Shown: positions 52,005 through 60,892, counted from the stretch's first letter. The stretch: DNA of 64,000 bases from Bacteroidales bacterium (GCA_019416425.1 DXXK01000016.1:1-64000), one strand, 5' to 3'. Notes: generated by a model not told the origin, from the sequence alone. Program-made: numbers and translations.

Positions 52005-52080
52005 ACATAGCAAGGTTGTTTCGTGTGGACTGCCGGTCCCTCGAAACCTTTTCGGACCCCGAAAAGACACCTTGCTATGT
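52005..52080. other. Probable oriT: nested inverted repeats
   Basis: ACATAGCAAGGT (52005-52016) and ACCTTGCTATGT (52069-52080) are perfect 12-bp arms. Between them CTTTTCGG (52048-52055) and CCGAAAAG (52059-52066) form a second perfect hairpin with a 3-nt loop. The position, 90 nt upstream of mobA and between the divergent mob and tra units, is where oriT is expected. The nick site cannot be read from sequence alone. Confidence 0.65.
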
Positions 52081-52122
52081 CTATGTGGACATTCTTCCTT
52101 AATAGAAAATCGGCAATGTCAG

Positions 52123-52359
52123 TCAATGATGCCCGGTATCATTATGATGACAATGAGAAAAGCCACTTTTCATCGCCCGGAGGAAGAAAAATCCCGTGAT
52201 GCTGATATAAAGATACGAAAAAAATCCCTGATTTGCCAGATATGAGATAAAAATTCCGATAATTAAGAAACAGGCGATGGAAGCAGCAAAAAAATTTGCG
52301 CGGCGAAATGTTAAAAATTCAGCCGAGTTTTTCGGACATAACCGGACATAGTTGGACAC
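52123..52359 (-). CDS. Doubtful small membrane protein
   Basis: The 78-residue frame has hydrophobic segments (FFAASIACFLIIGIFISYLA, FFSYLYISITGFFFL) but starts and ends with low-similarity sequence (MSNYVRLCPKNSAEF, HCHHNDTGHH). No ribosome-binding signal or leader motif was seen, and it lies in the AT-rich region between oriT and the tra promoter. It may be chance. I keep it because the frame spans the only coding-length stretch here. Confidence 0.25.
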   Translation of the reverse strand: MSNYVRLCPKNSAEFLTFRRANFFAASIACFLIIGIFISYLANQGFFSYLYISITGFFFLRAMKSGFSHCHHNDTGHH

Positions 52360-52380
52360 AGCCGGACAATGTCCTTAATC

Positions 52381-53018
52381 ACAGTAAATTGGCTTATTTT
52401 TGTATTTGCCAGTTTGCAGAATTATTTGTTTCTTTGTGTAGAGATTGACAGTTAAACCTGCCTTCAAGGAGTTCAACTTACAGATTTTATTATAGAACTA
52501 TCCATTGAACTGCAAGTATGATTTTCAATCTGTCTTGAGAACATTGGTTTTATTGATAGATATATCTGCTTTTAGACAAATCTGTATCCTTCCTTAAAGT
52601 TCAACTTATAGATATGGAATTGGAACTGTTTAATGAACGATAAAGACACAGTCTTATAGATTTATGTATCTGCAATATTATTTACTGTTTGATTGACAAA
52701 TCTATTTATCTATAATTCATAGCTTGATGGCTTCAAGGCTTGTCAGCTATGGGTTACAGACAGAATACACCACTAAACTCCACATCCAAACCCGAACCAG
52801 ACATGACTGACGAACCCAACCATTTCCGGCTCACTTAGCCGATGCCCTCCCGACAGCGGAGGAAGGTCGCTATATGCGGCATAGAAAGTTGTCAATCCCC
52901 GCATAGTATATGCCGGCACTGTTTCACACCGATAGAAGCCCGGTCTATCCGTGTCAGAAGATACGCTGACGGCAACCGCTATGCAACCACCACTACATCC
53001 AAATCCAATTTTAATTTT
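52381..53018 (+). promoter_or_regulatory. Promoter and long leader of the tra operon
   Basis: TATTTTTG (52395-52402) is a -7 candidate, giving a leader of over 600 nt. It holds two near-identical 15-mers, GTTCAACTTACAGAT (52471-52485) and GTTCAACTTATAGAT (52599-52613). The leader motif CCACTAAACTCCACATCC is followed by a tiny frame MTDEPNHFRLT-stop (52803-52838). A second leader motif (CCACTACATCCAAATCC) then lies just before traA. The tiny frame begins like traA (MTDPK), so it may be a leader peptide or a remnant of a duplicated start. Confidence 0.5.
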
Positions 53019-53774
53019 ATGACAGACCCCAAATTTGTCGCTTTCTCCACCCAGAAAGGTGGAGCAGGCAAGACCACTCTGACCGTTTTAGCGGCGAGTT
53101 ACCTCTACTATGTGAAGGGGCTTAAAGTCCTTGTTGTGGACTGCGACTATCCTCAGTTCAGCATCGAGGAGATGCGGCAGCGCGACAAAGACCTGATCGA
53201 GTGCAGCCCCCAGTTCAAGAAACTTTTTTCCGACAATCTGCGCCAGACCAGGCTTGCACCTTATCCTCTCCTTACGTCAAAGCCGGAGGAAGCCATGCAG
53301 AAGGTACGCGACATCATCGAGGCAGGGAACGAGATAGACATCGTTTTCTTCGACCTGCCCGGCACGGTCAACAACCGTGGTGTCGTGAATGTGATTGACT
53401 GTATGGATACGGTAATAGTGCCGGTCGCCGCTGACAAGGTGATACTTGAAAGCTCCCTCGCCTTCGCCATGAAGATACAGGAATGGCAGACGACAGGGCG
53501 CACATCGGCAAAGCAAATGTATATGCTCTGGAACCTCGTCGATGCACGCGAGAAAACAGACCTCTACGACCAGTATGAGGCGGTTTTCGAGGAATATGGT
53601 CTTATGACGCTTAAAACCAAGATACCGGATACCAAAAAATACCGGCGTGAAGGGTCAAAGACGCTCAACCGCGCCGTGTTTCGCTCGACCGTCATGCCTC
53701 CTGACAAGACACTGCTCAAAGGTACGCGCCTGCCGGAACTTACTGATGAACTGCTCGACTTACTCAAACTCTGA
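53019..53774 (+). CDS. traA: ParA-family ATPase TraA
   Basis: The 251-residue protein from MTDPKFVAFSTQKGGAGKTT carries a deviant Walker A (KGGAGKTT), the switch region VLVVDCDYPQFS, Walker B DIVFFDLPGTVNNRG and a late MYMLWNLVDAREKTD. It is a MinD/ParA-like ATPase, the first gene of CTnDOT-type tra operons, possibly positioning the element or its complex. The frame extends far upstream but without family similarity, and the leader motif fixes the start here. Two DUF3408-type genes follow at 5 and 6 nt. Confidence 0.88.
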   Translation: MTDPKFVAFSTQKGGAGKTTLTVLAASYLYYVKGLKVLVVDCDYPQFSIEEMRQRDKDLIECSPQFKKLFSDNLRQTRLAPYPLLTSKPEEAMQKVRDIIEAGNEIDIVFFDLPGTVNNRGVVNVIDCMDTVIVPVAADKVILESSLAFAMKIQEWQTTGRTSAKQMYMLWNLVDAREKTDLYDQYEAVFEEYGLMTLKTKIPDTKKYRREGSKTLNRAVFRSTVMPPDKTLLKGTRLPELTDELLDLLKL

Positions 53775-53779
53775 CCGAC

Positions 53780-54193
53780 ATGGCAAAGAAATATGAGTCG
53801 GAAATCGATCCCGATGAGTTCATCAGGTCATTCAGAGAGGAGTCCTCCTCGCTGTCAACACTGAAAAGGAAGCCTAAAGAAAGTCCGACGCCTGACATAC
53901 CCGGTTCGACAGAAAATAGGGTTGAGTCCACTGAATCCAATCATGTGCCCCCGGAACAATCTTCAACCGATACAAAACGGGAGGCTCTGTTCCGTGAACG
54001 GTTTATCACAAGGACAACATATCTGCGCCCGCAGGTCAAATTCCTTATGGTAGAGATAGACCCGGTTCTGATTGGTAAAATCAAGAGGCTTATCGCTTTC
54101 GAGAATGGTTCCTGCTCCCTCAAATCGTATATCAACAACGTACTGGCATCCCATTTTGAGGAGTATGCCGATGTCATCAACCCCAAACTCTAA
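53780..54193 (+). CDS. DUF3408-type transfer protein (TraB-like)
   Basis: The 137-residue protein has a polar N-terminal half (EIDPDEFIRSFREESSSLST, Ser/Pro/Glu-rich) and a C-terminal domain ERFITRTTYLRPQVKFLMVE, then IDPVLIGKIKRLIAFENGSC and SLKSYINNVLASHFEEY. The last part is a ribbon-helix-helix-like DUF3408 pattern. Such proteins follow TraA in these elements and may be ParB-like DNA partners of the ATPase (inference). Confidence 0.75.
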   Translation: MAKKYESEIDPDEFIRSFREESSSLSTLKRKPKESPTPDIPGSTENRVESTESNHVPPEQSSTDTKREALFRERFITRTTYLRPQVKFLMVEIDPVLIGKIKRLIAFENGSCSLKSYINNVLASHFEEYADVINPKL

Positions 54194-54199
54194 CCAGCT

Positions 54200-54499
54200 A
54201 TGCCCAAATCACCACTTGTAACCATCAACGTGAATCCGGCCACTGACATTGATGTCAGAGCCGCAGAGGAGCGCAGGAAATATGCCGCCAAGTTTCTCCG
54301 GCCCGGCATTGTTCGCTCCAACACCAAAGTGTATATCTATCCCGAAGTCCATGCCGTCCTGAGTCGTATGGCAGAACGGTTCCGCGATACCGGTGCCTCC
54401 ATAGGCTCGTATGTATCCGAGATACTTCTCGACCATTTCGCAAACAACCGCGAGGTCATGGAAGGTCTCTATGACGAAAACAGCCAGCCGCTATTCTGA
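54200..54499 (+). CDS. DUF3408-type transfer protein (TraC-like)
   Basis: The 99-residue protein resembles the previous gene's C-terminal half: AAKFLRPGIVRSNTKVYIYP, then EVHAVLSRMAERFRDTGASI and GSYVSEILLDHFANNREV, the same ribbon-helix-helix-like fold. Its stop overlaps the next ATG by one base (TGATG). It may pair with the preceding protein as a heterodimer. Confidence 0.75.
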   Translation: MPKSPLVTINVNPATDIDVRAAEERRKYAAKFLRPGIVRSNTKVYIYPEVHAVLSRMAERFRDTGASIGSYVSEILLDHFANNREVMEGLYDENSQPLF

Positions 54500-55224
54500 T
54501 GGAAACGCTGTTTATCATCGCATTGCTCGCAAGCAATGTATGGCTTATCAGGAAAGTGCTGACAAAGCCCGACTCCCAGGCTGCCGGCAAGAATGACAAC
54601 TGCATACCTCCGGAACAACCGCCCGCAGATGAAGTGCCCGTGGAAGAAGTCGTAGGCAAAAGTTCCTTCGATGCCGATAAGTTCATGGACTCGTTCCGGG
54701 AAATCGCCAAAGAAGCCGCTGCCGAAGCAGCAAGGGAAGTCGTGCCGCTTATTGTCATGGAACTGGGTAAACCCTCCGATGCCGGACTGCCCGATACACC
54801 CGAAGAAAAGCCGTCGGTCCAGATACCTCCTGAAAAACTGGATGAGATATTCTCTACTCATTCGGTAAGTGAGCTTACAGGCGAAATGCCGACTCCGGCC
54901 GAGGCAAATGCCGACGGTATAGACTTCGAGGAAATGCAGACAGCCATGAAGGTGCTGAAAAATCAGCCTCACACCACAGAGGATGAGCAGACTGCACGAC
55001 GGGTAATTTCCGAACTTGAAGGCACCGAGATAATCGAATATGTCAAACTCGACCCGGTTGTGCGCAAGCGCATACTGATGATTGAATGTCAGTTGCCCGA
55101 CGTACCTGAATATGCTCCGGCTGTGAAAACCGACGAGGCTATTGAGAAAGTCCGCAAGATAGTATTCCATGCCGACATAGACACAACCGATATTGATGCC
55201 ATCGACTTCAATATCCTCCACTGA
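54499..55224 (+). CDS. traD: TraD-like transfer protein
   Basis: The 241-residue protein has an N-terminal membrane anchor (METLFIIALLASNVWLIRKV), then a long acidic, Pro/Glu-rich segment (EQPPADEVPVEEVVGKSSFD) and a helical part (KFMDSFREIAKEAAAEAARE). The C-terminal domain is acidic too (KIVFHADIDTTDIDAIDFNI). It fits the TraD position and build in CTnDOT-like operons. Its mechanistic role is not established. The overlap with the preceding gene implies coupling. Confidence 0.65.
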   Translation: METLFIIALLASNVWLIRKVLTKPDSQAAGKNDNCIPPEQPPADEVPVEEVVGKSSFDADKFMDSFREIAKEAAAEAAREVVPLIVMELGKPSDAGLPDTPEEKPSVQIPPEKLDEIFSTHSVSELTGEMPTPAEANADGIDFEEMQTAMKVLKNQPHTTEDEQTARRVISELEGTEIIEYVKLDPVVRKRILMIECQLPDVPEYAPAVKTDEAIEKVRKIVFHADIDTTDIDAIDFNILH

Positions 55225-55252
55225 CCATCACTAAATCCAAATCAATTATTTT

Positions 55253-55609
55253 ATGACTAAATTCTTCAAGTCGCTCTACAAGCGCATCGTGGAGTTTATG
55301 AACGCTCCCGGTATGCGCCGCCCAATGGCCGCCATGCTCACACTGATGATATGTGCCGCCAACCTCTATGCCGCCGGTAACGGTCTGGCAGGCATCAACG
55401 AGGCAACCTCGATGATGACGTCTTATTTCGACCCCGCCACGAAGCTGATTTATGCCATCGGCGCAGTCGTCGGTCTTATAGGCGGTGTCAAGGTCTATGG
55501 CAAATTCAGCTCCGGCGATCCCGACACGAGCAAGACCGCCGCATCGTGGTTCGGTGCGTGTATCTTTCTTGTGGTCGCGGCCACAATCCTGCGCTCGTTC
55601 TTCCTCTAA
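55253..55609 (+). CDS. traE: TraE (DUF4134), VirB2-like small membrane protein
   Basis: The 118-residue protein has a Sec-like helix (MRRPMAAMLTLMICAANLYA), a small middle, then LIYAIGAVVGLIGGVKVYGK and SWFGACIFLVVAATILRSFF. The two hydrophobic helices separated by a charged loop (KFSSGDPDTSKTA) are typical of DUF4134, the pilin-like candidate of these systems. It follows a spacer with the leader motif CACTAAATCCAAATC and lies 12 nt before traF. Confidence 0.85.
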   Translation: MTKFFKSLYKRIVEFMNAPGMRRPMAAMLTLMICAANLYAAGNGLAGINEATSMMTSYFDPATKLIYAIGAVVGLIGGVKVYGKFSSGDPDTSKTAASWFGACIFLVVAATILRSFFL

Positions 55610-55621
55610 TCCCTGCCACTG

Positions 55622-55939
55622 ATGGAATATTCTATTAACAAGGGCATAGGCAGGACGGTGGAATACAAGGGGCTGAAAGCGCAATACCTCTTCATCTTCG
55701 CCGGAGGTCTTATCGCTGATTTCATACTGTTTGTAATCCTCTATATGTGCGGGGTGCAGCAGGGTCTGTGCATAGGCTTCGGTGCCATAAGCGCGTCGGT
55801 GCTGGTGTGGTACACCTTCCATCTCAACGGCAAGTACGGGCAATACGGACTTATGAAGCTCACATCGGTGAAATACCGCCCCCGCTACATCATCAACCGT
55901 CTGCGTGTGCGTCGTATTCTGAAAGGAGGTCGCAAATGA
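55622..55939 (+). CDS. traF: TraF (DUF4133), VirB3-like
   Basis: The 105-residue protein opens MEYSINKGIGRTVEYKGLKA and has paired membrane helices (YLFIFAGGLIADFILFVILY, GLCIGFGAISASVLVWYTFH). It ends in a basic tail (RPRYIINRLRVRRILKGGRK). DUF4133 proteins correspond to VirB3 and sit beside the VirB4 ATPase. Its last 4 nt overlap traG, and a good AAGGAGG site for traG lies inside its end. Confidence 0.85.
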   Translation: MEYSINKGIGRTVEYKGLKAQYLFIFAGGLIADFILFVILYMCGVQQGLCIGFGAISASVLVWYTFHLNGKYGQYGLMKLTSVKYRPRYIINRLRVRRILKGGRK

Positions 55940-58437
55940 GAAATATACTGAAAGCCACAACTCTGGAGTCTAAACTCCCACTGTTGGCAGTGGAACACGG
56001 CTGTATCATCAGTAAGGACGCCGACATAACCGTGTGCTATGAGGTTACGCTGCCGGAATTGTTCACCGTCACATCGCAGGAATACGAGGCGATGCACGCC
56101 GCTTGGTGCAAGACAATCAAGGTATTGCCGCGCTTTACGGTGGCGCACAAGCAGGACTGGTTTGTGTCGGAGAACTATAAGCCGGAACTGCAAAAAGATG
56201 ATTTGTCTTTTCTTGACAGGAGCTTCGAGCGTCATTTCAACGAGCGTCCGTATCTGGCGCACAAGTGCTACCTGTATCTGACAAAGACCACAAAGGAGCG
56301 TATGCGCCAGCAGTCGAATTTCTCCACCCTCTGCCGTGGGCGTATCACTCCGAAGGAACTCAATCACGAGATGATTGTAGGCTTCATGGAAGCCGTGGGC
56401 CAGTTCGAGCGCATAATCAACGACACCGGATATATCTCGCTGCGCCGCATGGGTGACGATGAGATTGTCGGCACCGACAGCACATCGGGCATTATAGAGA
56501 GGTATCTCTCGCTGTCAACCGGTGATGTAACCTGTCTGGAGGATATAGACCTGTCGCCGAAAGGAATGCGGGTCGGCGACAAGATGCTATGTCTGCACAC
56601 GCTGTCGGATACCGACGACCTGCCCGGAAAGGTCAGCACCGACAACCGGTATGAACGCCTGTCAACTGACAGGAGTGATTGCAGACTGAGCTTCGCCTCT
56701 CCCGTGGGCCTGCTCCTGCCGTGCAACCACATCTACAACCAGTATGTGTTTATCGACGACCACGACGAAAATCTGGCGAAGTTTGAAAAAACGGCGCGCA
56801 ATATGAACTCGCTTTCAAGGTATAGCCGTTCCAACGCAATCAATAAGGAGTGGATAGACCGCTATCTGAACGAGGCACACAGCTTCGGCCTTACTTCGGT
56901 GCGCTGCCACTGCAATATCATGGCTTGGAGCGACGATGCCGAAGAACTGCGCCGGATAAAGAACGATGTCGGCGGTCAGCTTGCGACTATGGGGTGTATG
57001 CCGAGGCACAACACCATCGACTGCCCGACGCTATTCTGGGCGGCTATGCCCGGCAACGAGGCGGATTTCCCCGCCGAGGAAAGTTTCTATACTTTCATCG
57101 AGCCTGCCGTGTGTTTTTTCACAGCCGAAACAAACTACCGTAGCAGCCTGTCGCCATTCGGCATAAAAATGGTGGATCGCCTCACGGGTAAGCCTGTCCA
57201 CTTGGATATTTCCGACGAGCCTATGAAGCGCGGCATAACCACGAACCGCAACAAGTTCATCCTCGGCCCGTCGGGTAGCGGAAAGTCTTTCTTCACCAAC
57301 CATCTGGTGCGCCAGTATTACGAGCAAGGCGCGCATATCCTGCTGATAGACACTGGTAATTCATACGAAGGTCTGTGCAACCTTATCCACAACCGCACCC
57401 ACGGCGAAGATGGCGTGTATTACACCTACACCGAGGAAAAGCCGATTTCTTTTAATCCGTTTTTTACCGACGACGGCGTGTTCGATGTGGAGAAGAAAGA
57501 CAGCATCAAGACGCTTCTTCTCACGCTCTGGAAGTCGGAGGATGACAGAGTGACAAAAACAGAAAGCGGTGAATTAGGCTCTGCACTGTCTATGTTCCTT
57601 GAAAAGATGAGGAAAGACCGCGACATTGTTCCATGTTTCGACACTTTCTACGAGTTTATGCGTGATGAATACCGTGCTGAAATGGCACAGCGTCCTATAC
57701 CCATCTACAAACAGGATTTTGACATCGACAACTTTTTGACAACGCTGCGCCAGTATTATCACGGCGGTCGCTTCGATTTCCTGCTGAACTCCAGAGAGAA
57801 CATCGACCTGCTCAACAAGCGTTTCGTGGTGTTCGAGATTGACGCTATCCGCGACAATAAAGACCTCTTCCCGGTGGTGACAATCATCATCATGGAAGCC
57901 TTCATCAACAAGATGCGACGCTTGAAAGGCGTGCGCAAAGTCCTTATCTGCGAAGAGGCTTGGAAAGCGTTGTCAACTGCGAACATGGCTGAATATATGC
58001 GCTATATGTTCAAGACCGTGCGTAAATATTTCGGCGAGGCTGTGGTGGTTACGCAGGAGGTTGACGACATCATATCGTCGCCGATTGTCAAGGAAACCAT
58101 AATCAACAACTCCGACTGCAAGATACTGCTCGACCAGCGCAAGTATATGAACCGCTTTGACCAGATACAGGAGCTGTTAGGCTTGACCGACAAGGAGAAG
58201 GCGCAGATACTCAGTATCAATATGGCGAACAATCCGAGCCGCAACTACAAGGAGGTGTGGATCGGGCTGGGCGGAACGCAGTCAGCGGTGTATGCAACCG
58301 AAGTGTCGCCGGAAGAATATCTCGCCTATACGACCGAGGAAACTGAGAAAATGCAGGTACTCGCCCGCGCACGTCAGCTCGGCGGCGACATCGAGGCGGC
58401 TATAAAGCAGTTAGCCAACGAAAGGAGGGAGAACTGA
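55936..58437 (+). CDS. traG: TraG, VirB4-type conjugation ATPase
   Basis: The 833-residue protein from MRNILKATTLESKLPLLAVE has the VirB4/TraG N-terminal domain (YEVTLPELFTVTSQEYEAMH) and a C-terminal ATPase: Walker A LGPSGSGKSFFTNHLVR, Walker B KVLICEEAWKALSTANMAEY and late VVTQEVDDIISSPIVKETII. It drives assembly of the type IV secretion channel at the inner membrane. The longer frame upstream lies within traF and is ignored, because AAGGAGG is 6-12 nt before the chosen ATG. A one-helix small gene follows. Confidence 0.95.
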   Translation: MRNILKATTLESKLPLLAVEHGCIISKDADITVCYEVTLPELFTVTSQEYEAMHAAWCKTIKVLPRFTVAHKQDWFVSENYKPELQKDDLSFLDRSFERHFNERPYLAHKCYLYLTKTTKERMRQQSNFSTLCRGRITPKELNHEMIVGFMEAVGQFERIINDTGYISLRRMGDDEIVGTDSTSGIIERYLSLSTGDVTCLEDIDLSPKGMRVGDKMLCLHTLSDTDDLPGKVSTDNRYERLSTDRSDCRLSFASPVGLLLPCNHIYNQYVFIDDHDENLAKFEKTARNMNSLSRYSRSNAINKEWIDRYLNEAHSFGLTSVRCHCNIMAWSDDAEELRRIKNDVGGQLATMGCMPRHNTIDCPTLFWAAMPGNEADFPAEESFYTFIEPAVCFFTAETNYRSSLSPFGIKMVDRLTGKPVHLDISDEPMKRGITTNRNKFILGPSGSGKSFFTNHLVRQYYEQGAHILLIDTGNSYEGLCNLIHNRTHGEDGVYYTYTEEKPISFNPFFTDDGVFDVEKKDSIKTLLLTLWKSEDDRVTKTESGELGSALSMFLEKMRKDRDIVPCFDTFYEFMRDEYRAEMAQRPIPIYKQDFDIDNFLTTLRQYYHGGRFDFLLNSRENIDLLNKRFVVFEIDAIRDNKDLFPVVTIIIMEAFINKMRRLKGVRKVLICEEAWKALSTANMAEYMRYMFKTVRKYFGEAVVVTQEVDDIISSPIVKETIINNSDCKILLDQRKYMNRFDQIQELLGLTDKEKAQILSINMANNPSRNYKEVWIGLGGTQSAVYATEVSPEEYLAYTTEETEKMQVLARARQLGGDIEAAIKQLANERREN

Positions 58438-58440
58438 TGT

Positions 58441-58575
58441 ATGAAAGTCAAGCAATCCATAATATTCATCATTTCAGGTCTATTCCTTTTCCTCGGCCTC
58501 CTCCTTGTATCAGCTTACCGGCTGTTTACAGCATTAATCAGAATCATTGTGGGCATGGCTCACAGAATACGATAA
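58441..58575 (+). CDS. Tiny single-helix membrane protein between traG and traI
   Basis: The 44-residue frame MKVKQSIIFIISGLFLFLGL continues through LLVSAYRLFTALIRIIVGMA to HRIR. One strong helix, then a second amphipathic one, with Lys/Arg at both ends. It starts 3 nt after the traG stop, where small transfer proteins are expected. The spacer that follows carries two leader-like motifs (CCACTTAACCCACTTAATCC). I know no family for it. It is real-looking because of spacing and composition, but short. Confidence 0.55.
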   Translation: MKVKQSIIFIISGLFLFLGLLLVSAYRLFTALIRIIVGMAHRIR

Positions 58576-58605
58576 ATCCACTTAACCCACTTAATCCACA
58601 ATCAG

Positions 58606-59244
58606 ATGAAGCAATTAAAGTTTCTTATCCCCTTAATCGCCCTGTGCCTTCTTTTAGGCACGGGCAGGGCAAACGCCCAGTGGACGGTCATAGACCCGTC
58701 CAACATTGCGCAGTCTATCGTAAACAATTCTAAATCACTCGTACAGGAGTCGCAGACGGCTACGCACATGGTGAAGAATTTTCAGGAAACTGTGAAAATC
58801 TACCAGCAGGCGAAGAAATATTATGACGCGCTCCAGTCGGTGAACAACCTTGTCCGCGATGCCCGCAAGGTGCAGCAGACGATCCTGATGCTCGGAAATA
58901 TCTCCGGCTACTATGTCAACAATTTCCAGAAGATGCTGTCAGATCCCAATTTCACAAGTGCGGAACTTTCGGCAATCGCATCGGGCTACACCCGTATTCT
59001 CGAAGAAGCCAACGGCGTCCTCGGCGATTTGAAGCAGGTAGTCAATATAACTACACTGAGCATGACCGACAAAGACCGTATGGATGTCGTTGACGACTGT
59101 TACAAGGAGATGAAGCGTCTGAAGAATTTGACGGCGTACTATACCAACAAAAATATCAGTGTGTCGTACCTGCGCGCCAAGAAGAAAGCCGATACAAAAC
59201 GTGTTGTGGCTCTCTATGGTGACGGCTCCGAAAAATACTGGTGA
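58606..59244 (+). CDS. traI: TraI (DUF4141), VirB5-like secreted protein
   Basis: The 212-residue protein has a clear Sec signal (MKQLKFLIPLIALCLLLGTG ending ANAQ) and a long alpha-helical body: LVQESQTATHMVKNFQETVK, QQAKKYYDALQSVNNLVRDA and DRMDVVDDCYKEMKRLKNL. This fits DUF4141, the VirB5-like minor pilus protein. Its stop overlaps the traJ ATG by one base. The start follows leader motif CCACTTAATCCACAATC. Confidence 0.85.
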   Translation: MKQLKFLIPLIALCLLLGTGRANAQWTVIDPSNIAQSIVNNSKSLVQESQTATHMVKNFQETVKIYQQAKKYYDALQSVNNLVRDARKVQQTILMLGNISGYYVNNFQKMLSDPNFTSAELSAIASGYTRILEEANGVLGDLKQVVNITTLSMTDKDRMDVVDDCYKEMKRLKNLTAYYTNKNISVSYLRAKKKADTKRVVALYGDGSEKYW

Positions 59245-60260
59245 TGCCTATGCTGTGCGCTATTGATTTTTCAAATCTCCACACCATCCTGCGCTCTCTG
59301 TACGATGAGATGATGCCTCTTTGCGAGGATATGGCAGGAGTGGCGCAGGGCATAGCCGGATTAGGCGCGCTGTTTTATGTCGCCTATCGTATATGGCAGT
59401 CGCTGGCAAGAGCCGAACCGATTGATGTGTTCCCGCTGCTGCGTCCGTTTGTAATCGGTTTCTGTATCATGTTCTTCCCGACTGTGGTACTTGGCACCAT
59501 AAACTCCGTCATGTCTCCGATTGTTCAGGGTACCGCCTCGATGCTCGAAGGGCAGACCCTCGACATGAAGAAGTACCGTGAGGAGAAAGACCGTCTGGAA
59601 TATGAAGCGATGATGAACGACCCCTCTACCGCTTACCTCGTTGATGATGCCGAATTTGACAGGCAGATTGACGAGTTGGGCGTGACGGAGATAGGCACCG
59701 CCGCCGGAATGTATATCGAGCGTGGGATGTATAAGGTCAAGAAGGCAATCCAGAATTTCTTTCGTGAACTGCTGGAGATGCTATTTCAGGCAGCCTCCCT
59801 GACGATTGACACGATAAGGACATTCTTTCTCATAGTCCTTGCAATCCTCGGACCGATTTCATTCGCTCTATCCGTCTGGGACGGCTTCCAGTCAACGCTG
59901 ACACAGTGGATATGCCGCTATATTCAGACCTATCTATGGTTGCCGGTGGCAGACCTCTTTTCGACGATATTGGCGAAAATACAGGTGCTGATGCTCCAGA
60001 ACGACATTTCGGAACTAACTAATAATCCGAATGTTGACCTTGACGGCAGCAACACTGCTTACACAGTATTCATGATTATCGGTATTATCGGGTATTTCAC
60101 TATCCCGACGGTGGCAGGCTGGATTATTCAGGCCGGAGGCGCAGGTAATTACAACCGTGCTGTCAACACAACCGCAATGCAGGTCGGTTCAGGCGCGGCA
60201 AGTGTCGCCGGTGGAGTTGCGGGCAATGTGGCAGGTCGGGCCGGTAAACTTCTCAAATAA
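59244..60260 (+). CDS. traJ: TraJ, VirB6-like polytopic channel protein
   Basis: The 338-residue protein has several membrane helices: GIAGLGALFYVAYRIWQSLA, LRPFVIGFCIMFFPTVVLGT, TFFLIVLAILGPISFALSVW, VFMIIGIIGYFTIPTVAGWI. A charged cytoplasmic loop (YREEKDRLEYEAMMNDPSTA) lies between. The C-terminus is Ala/Gly-rich (QVGSGAASVAGGVAGNVAGR). It matches TraJ (VirB6-like). The ATG at 59244 (TGATG overlap) is preferred over the in-frame GTG just before it. Confidence 0.88.
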   Translation: MPMLCAIDFSNLHTILRSLYDEMMPLCEDMAGVAQGIAGLGALFYVAYRIWQSLARAEPIDVFPLLRPFVIGFCIMFFPTVVLGTINSVMSPIVQGTASMLEGQTLDMKKYREEKDRLEYEAMMNDPSTAYLVDDAEFDRQIDELGVTEIGTAAGMYIERGMYKVKKAIQNFFRELLEMLFQAASLTIDTIRTFFLIVLAILGPISFALSVWDGFQSTLTQWICRYIQTYLWLPVADLFSTILAKIQVLMLQNDISELTNNPNVDLDGSNTAYTVFMIIGIIGYFTIPTVAGWIIQAGGAGNYNRAVNTTAMQVGSGAASVAGGVAGNVAGRAGKLLK

Positions 60261-60262
60261 TC

Positions 60263-60892
60263 ATGCCTATGGAGTTCAAATCATTAAGGAATATCGAGAC
60301 ATCGTTCCGCCAGATACGCCTTTTCGGTATCGTGTTCGTTGCGATGTGTGCCGTTGTGGTGTCGGTAGCCATGATAATGGTGTTCAATTTCGCCGAGAAG
60401 CAGCGTGAGAAAATCTATGTCCTTGACAACGGCAAGTCGCTTATGCTTGCCTTGTCGCAGGACATGAGCCAGAACCGTCCGGCAGAGGCGCGTGAACACG
60501 TGCGACGCTTCCATGAGCTGTTTTTCAACCTCTCACCGGATAAGTCAGCCATCGAGCATAACATCAACCGTGCGCTGATTCTCAGCGACAAGTCGGCATA
60601 CAATTACTACACCGACTTTTCGGAGAAAGGTTATTACAACCGTATCATAGCCGGAAATATCAATCAAGTGGTGCAGGTTGACAGCGTGGTATGCGATTTC
60701 AACACATATCCCTATACCGCCAGAACATACGCGCGCCAGATGATTATCCGCGAGTCCAACATGACGGAGCGCACATTGATAACGGTATGCCGTCTGTCAA
60801 ATGTGTCGCGCTCCGACGACAATCCCAACGGGTTTATTATTGAAGGTTTCAACATCCTTGAAAACAAGGATATAATCACTACCAAACGATGA
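60263..60892 (+). CDS. traK: TraK, VirB8-like
   Basis: The 209-residue protein has a short cytoplasmic start (MEFKSLRNIETSFRQIRLFG), one membrane helix (VFVAMCAVVVSVAMIMVFNF) and a periplasmic domain with HVRRFHELFFNLSPDKSAIE, NRIIAGNINQVVQVDSVVCD and TVCRLSNVSRSDDNPNGFII. This single-helix plus NTF2-like layout matches VirB8/TraK. It starts 2 nt after traJ and overlaps traL by 4 nt. Confidence 0.9.
   Translation: MPMEFKSLRNIETSFRQIRLFGIVFVAMCAVVVSVAMIMVFNFAEKQREKIYVLDNGKSLMLALSQDMSQNRPAEAREHVRRFHELFFNLSPDKSAIEHNINRALILSDKSAYNYYTDFSEKGYYNRIIAGNINQVVQVDSVVCDFNTYPYTARTYARQMIIRESNMTERTLITVCRLSNVSRSDDNPNGFIIEGFNILENKDIITTKR

Noticed and set aside
52381..52760. Replication origin with iterons in the AT-rich tra leader
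   Set aside because: Only two copies of the 15-mer are found, and there is no replication initiator gene nearby in the window.
52842..53018. An upstream extension of traA
   Set aside because: The extra 59 residues have no ParA similarity, and the leader motif and ATG at 53019 fit the true N-terminus with Walker A near residue 11.
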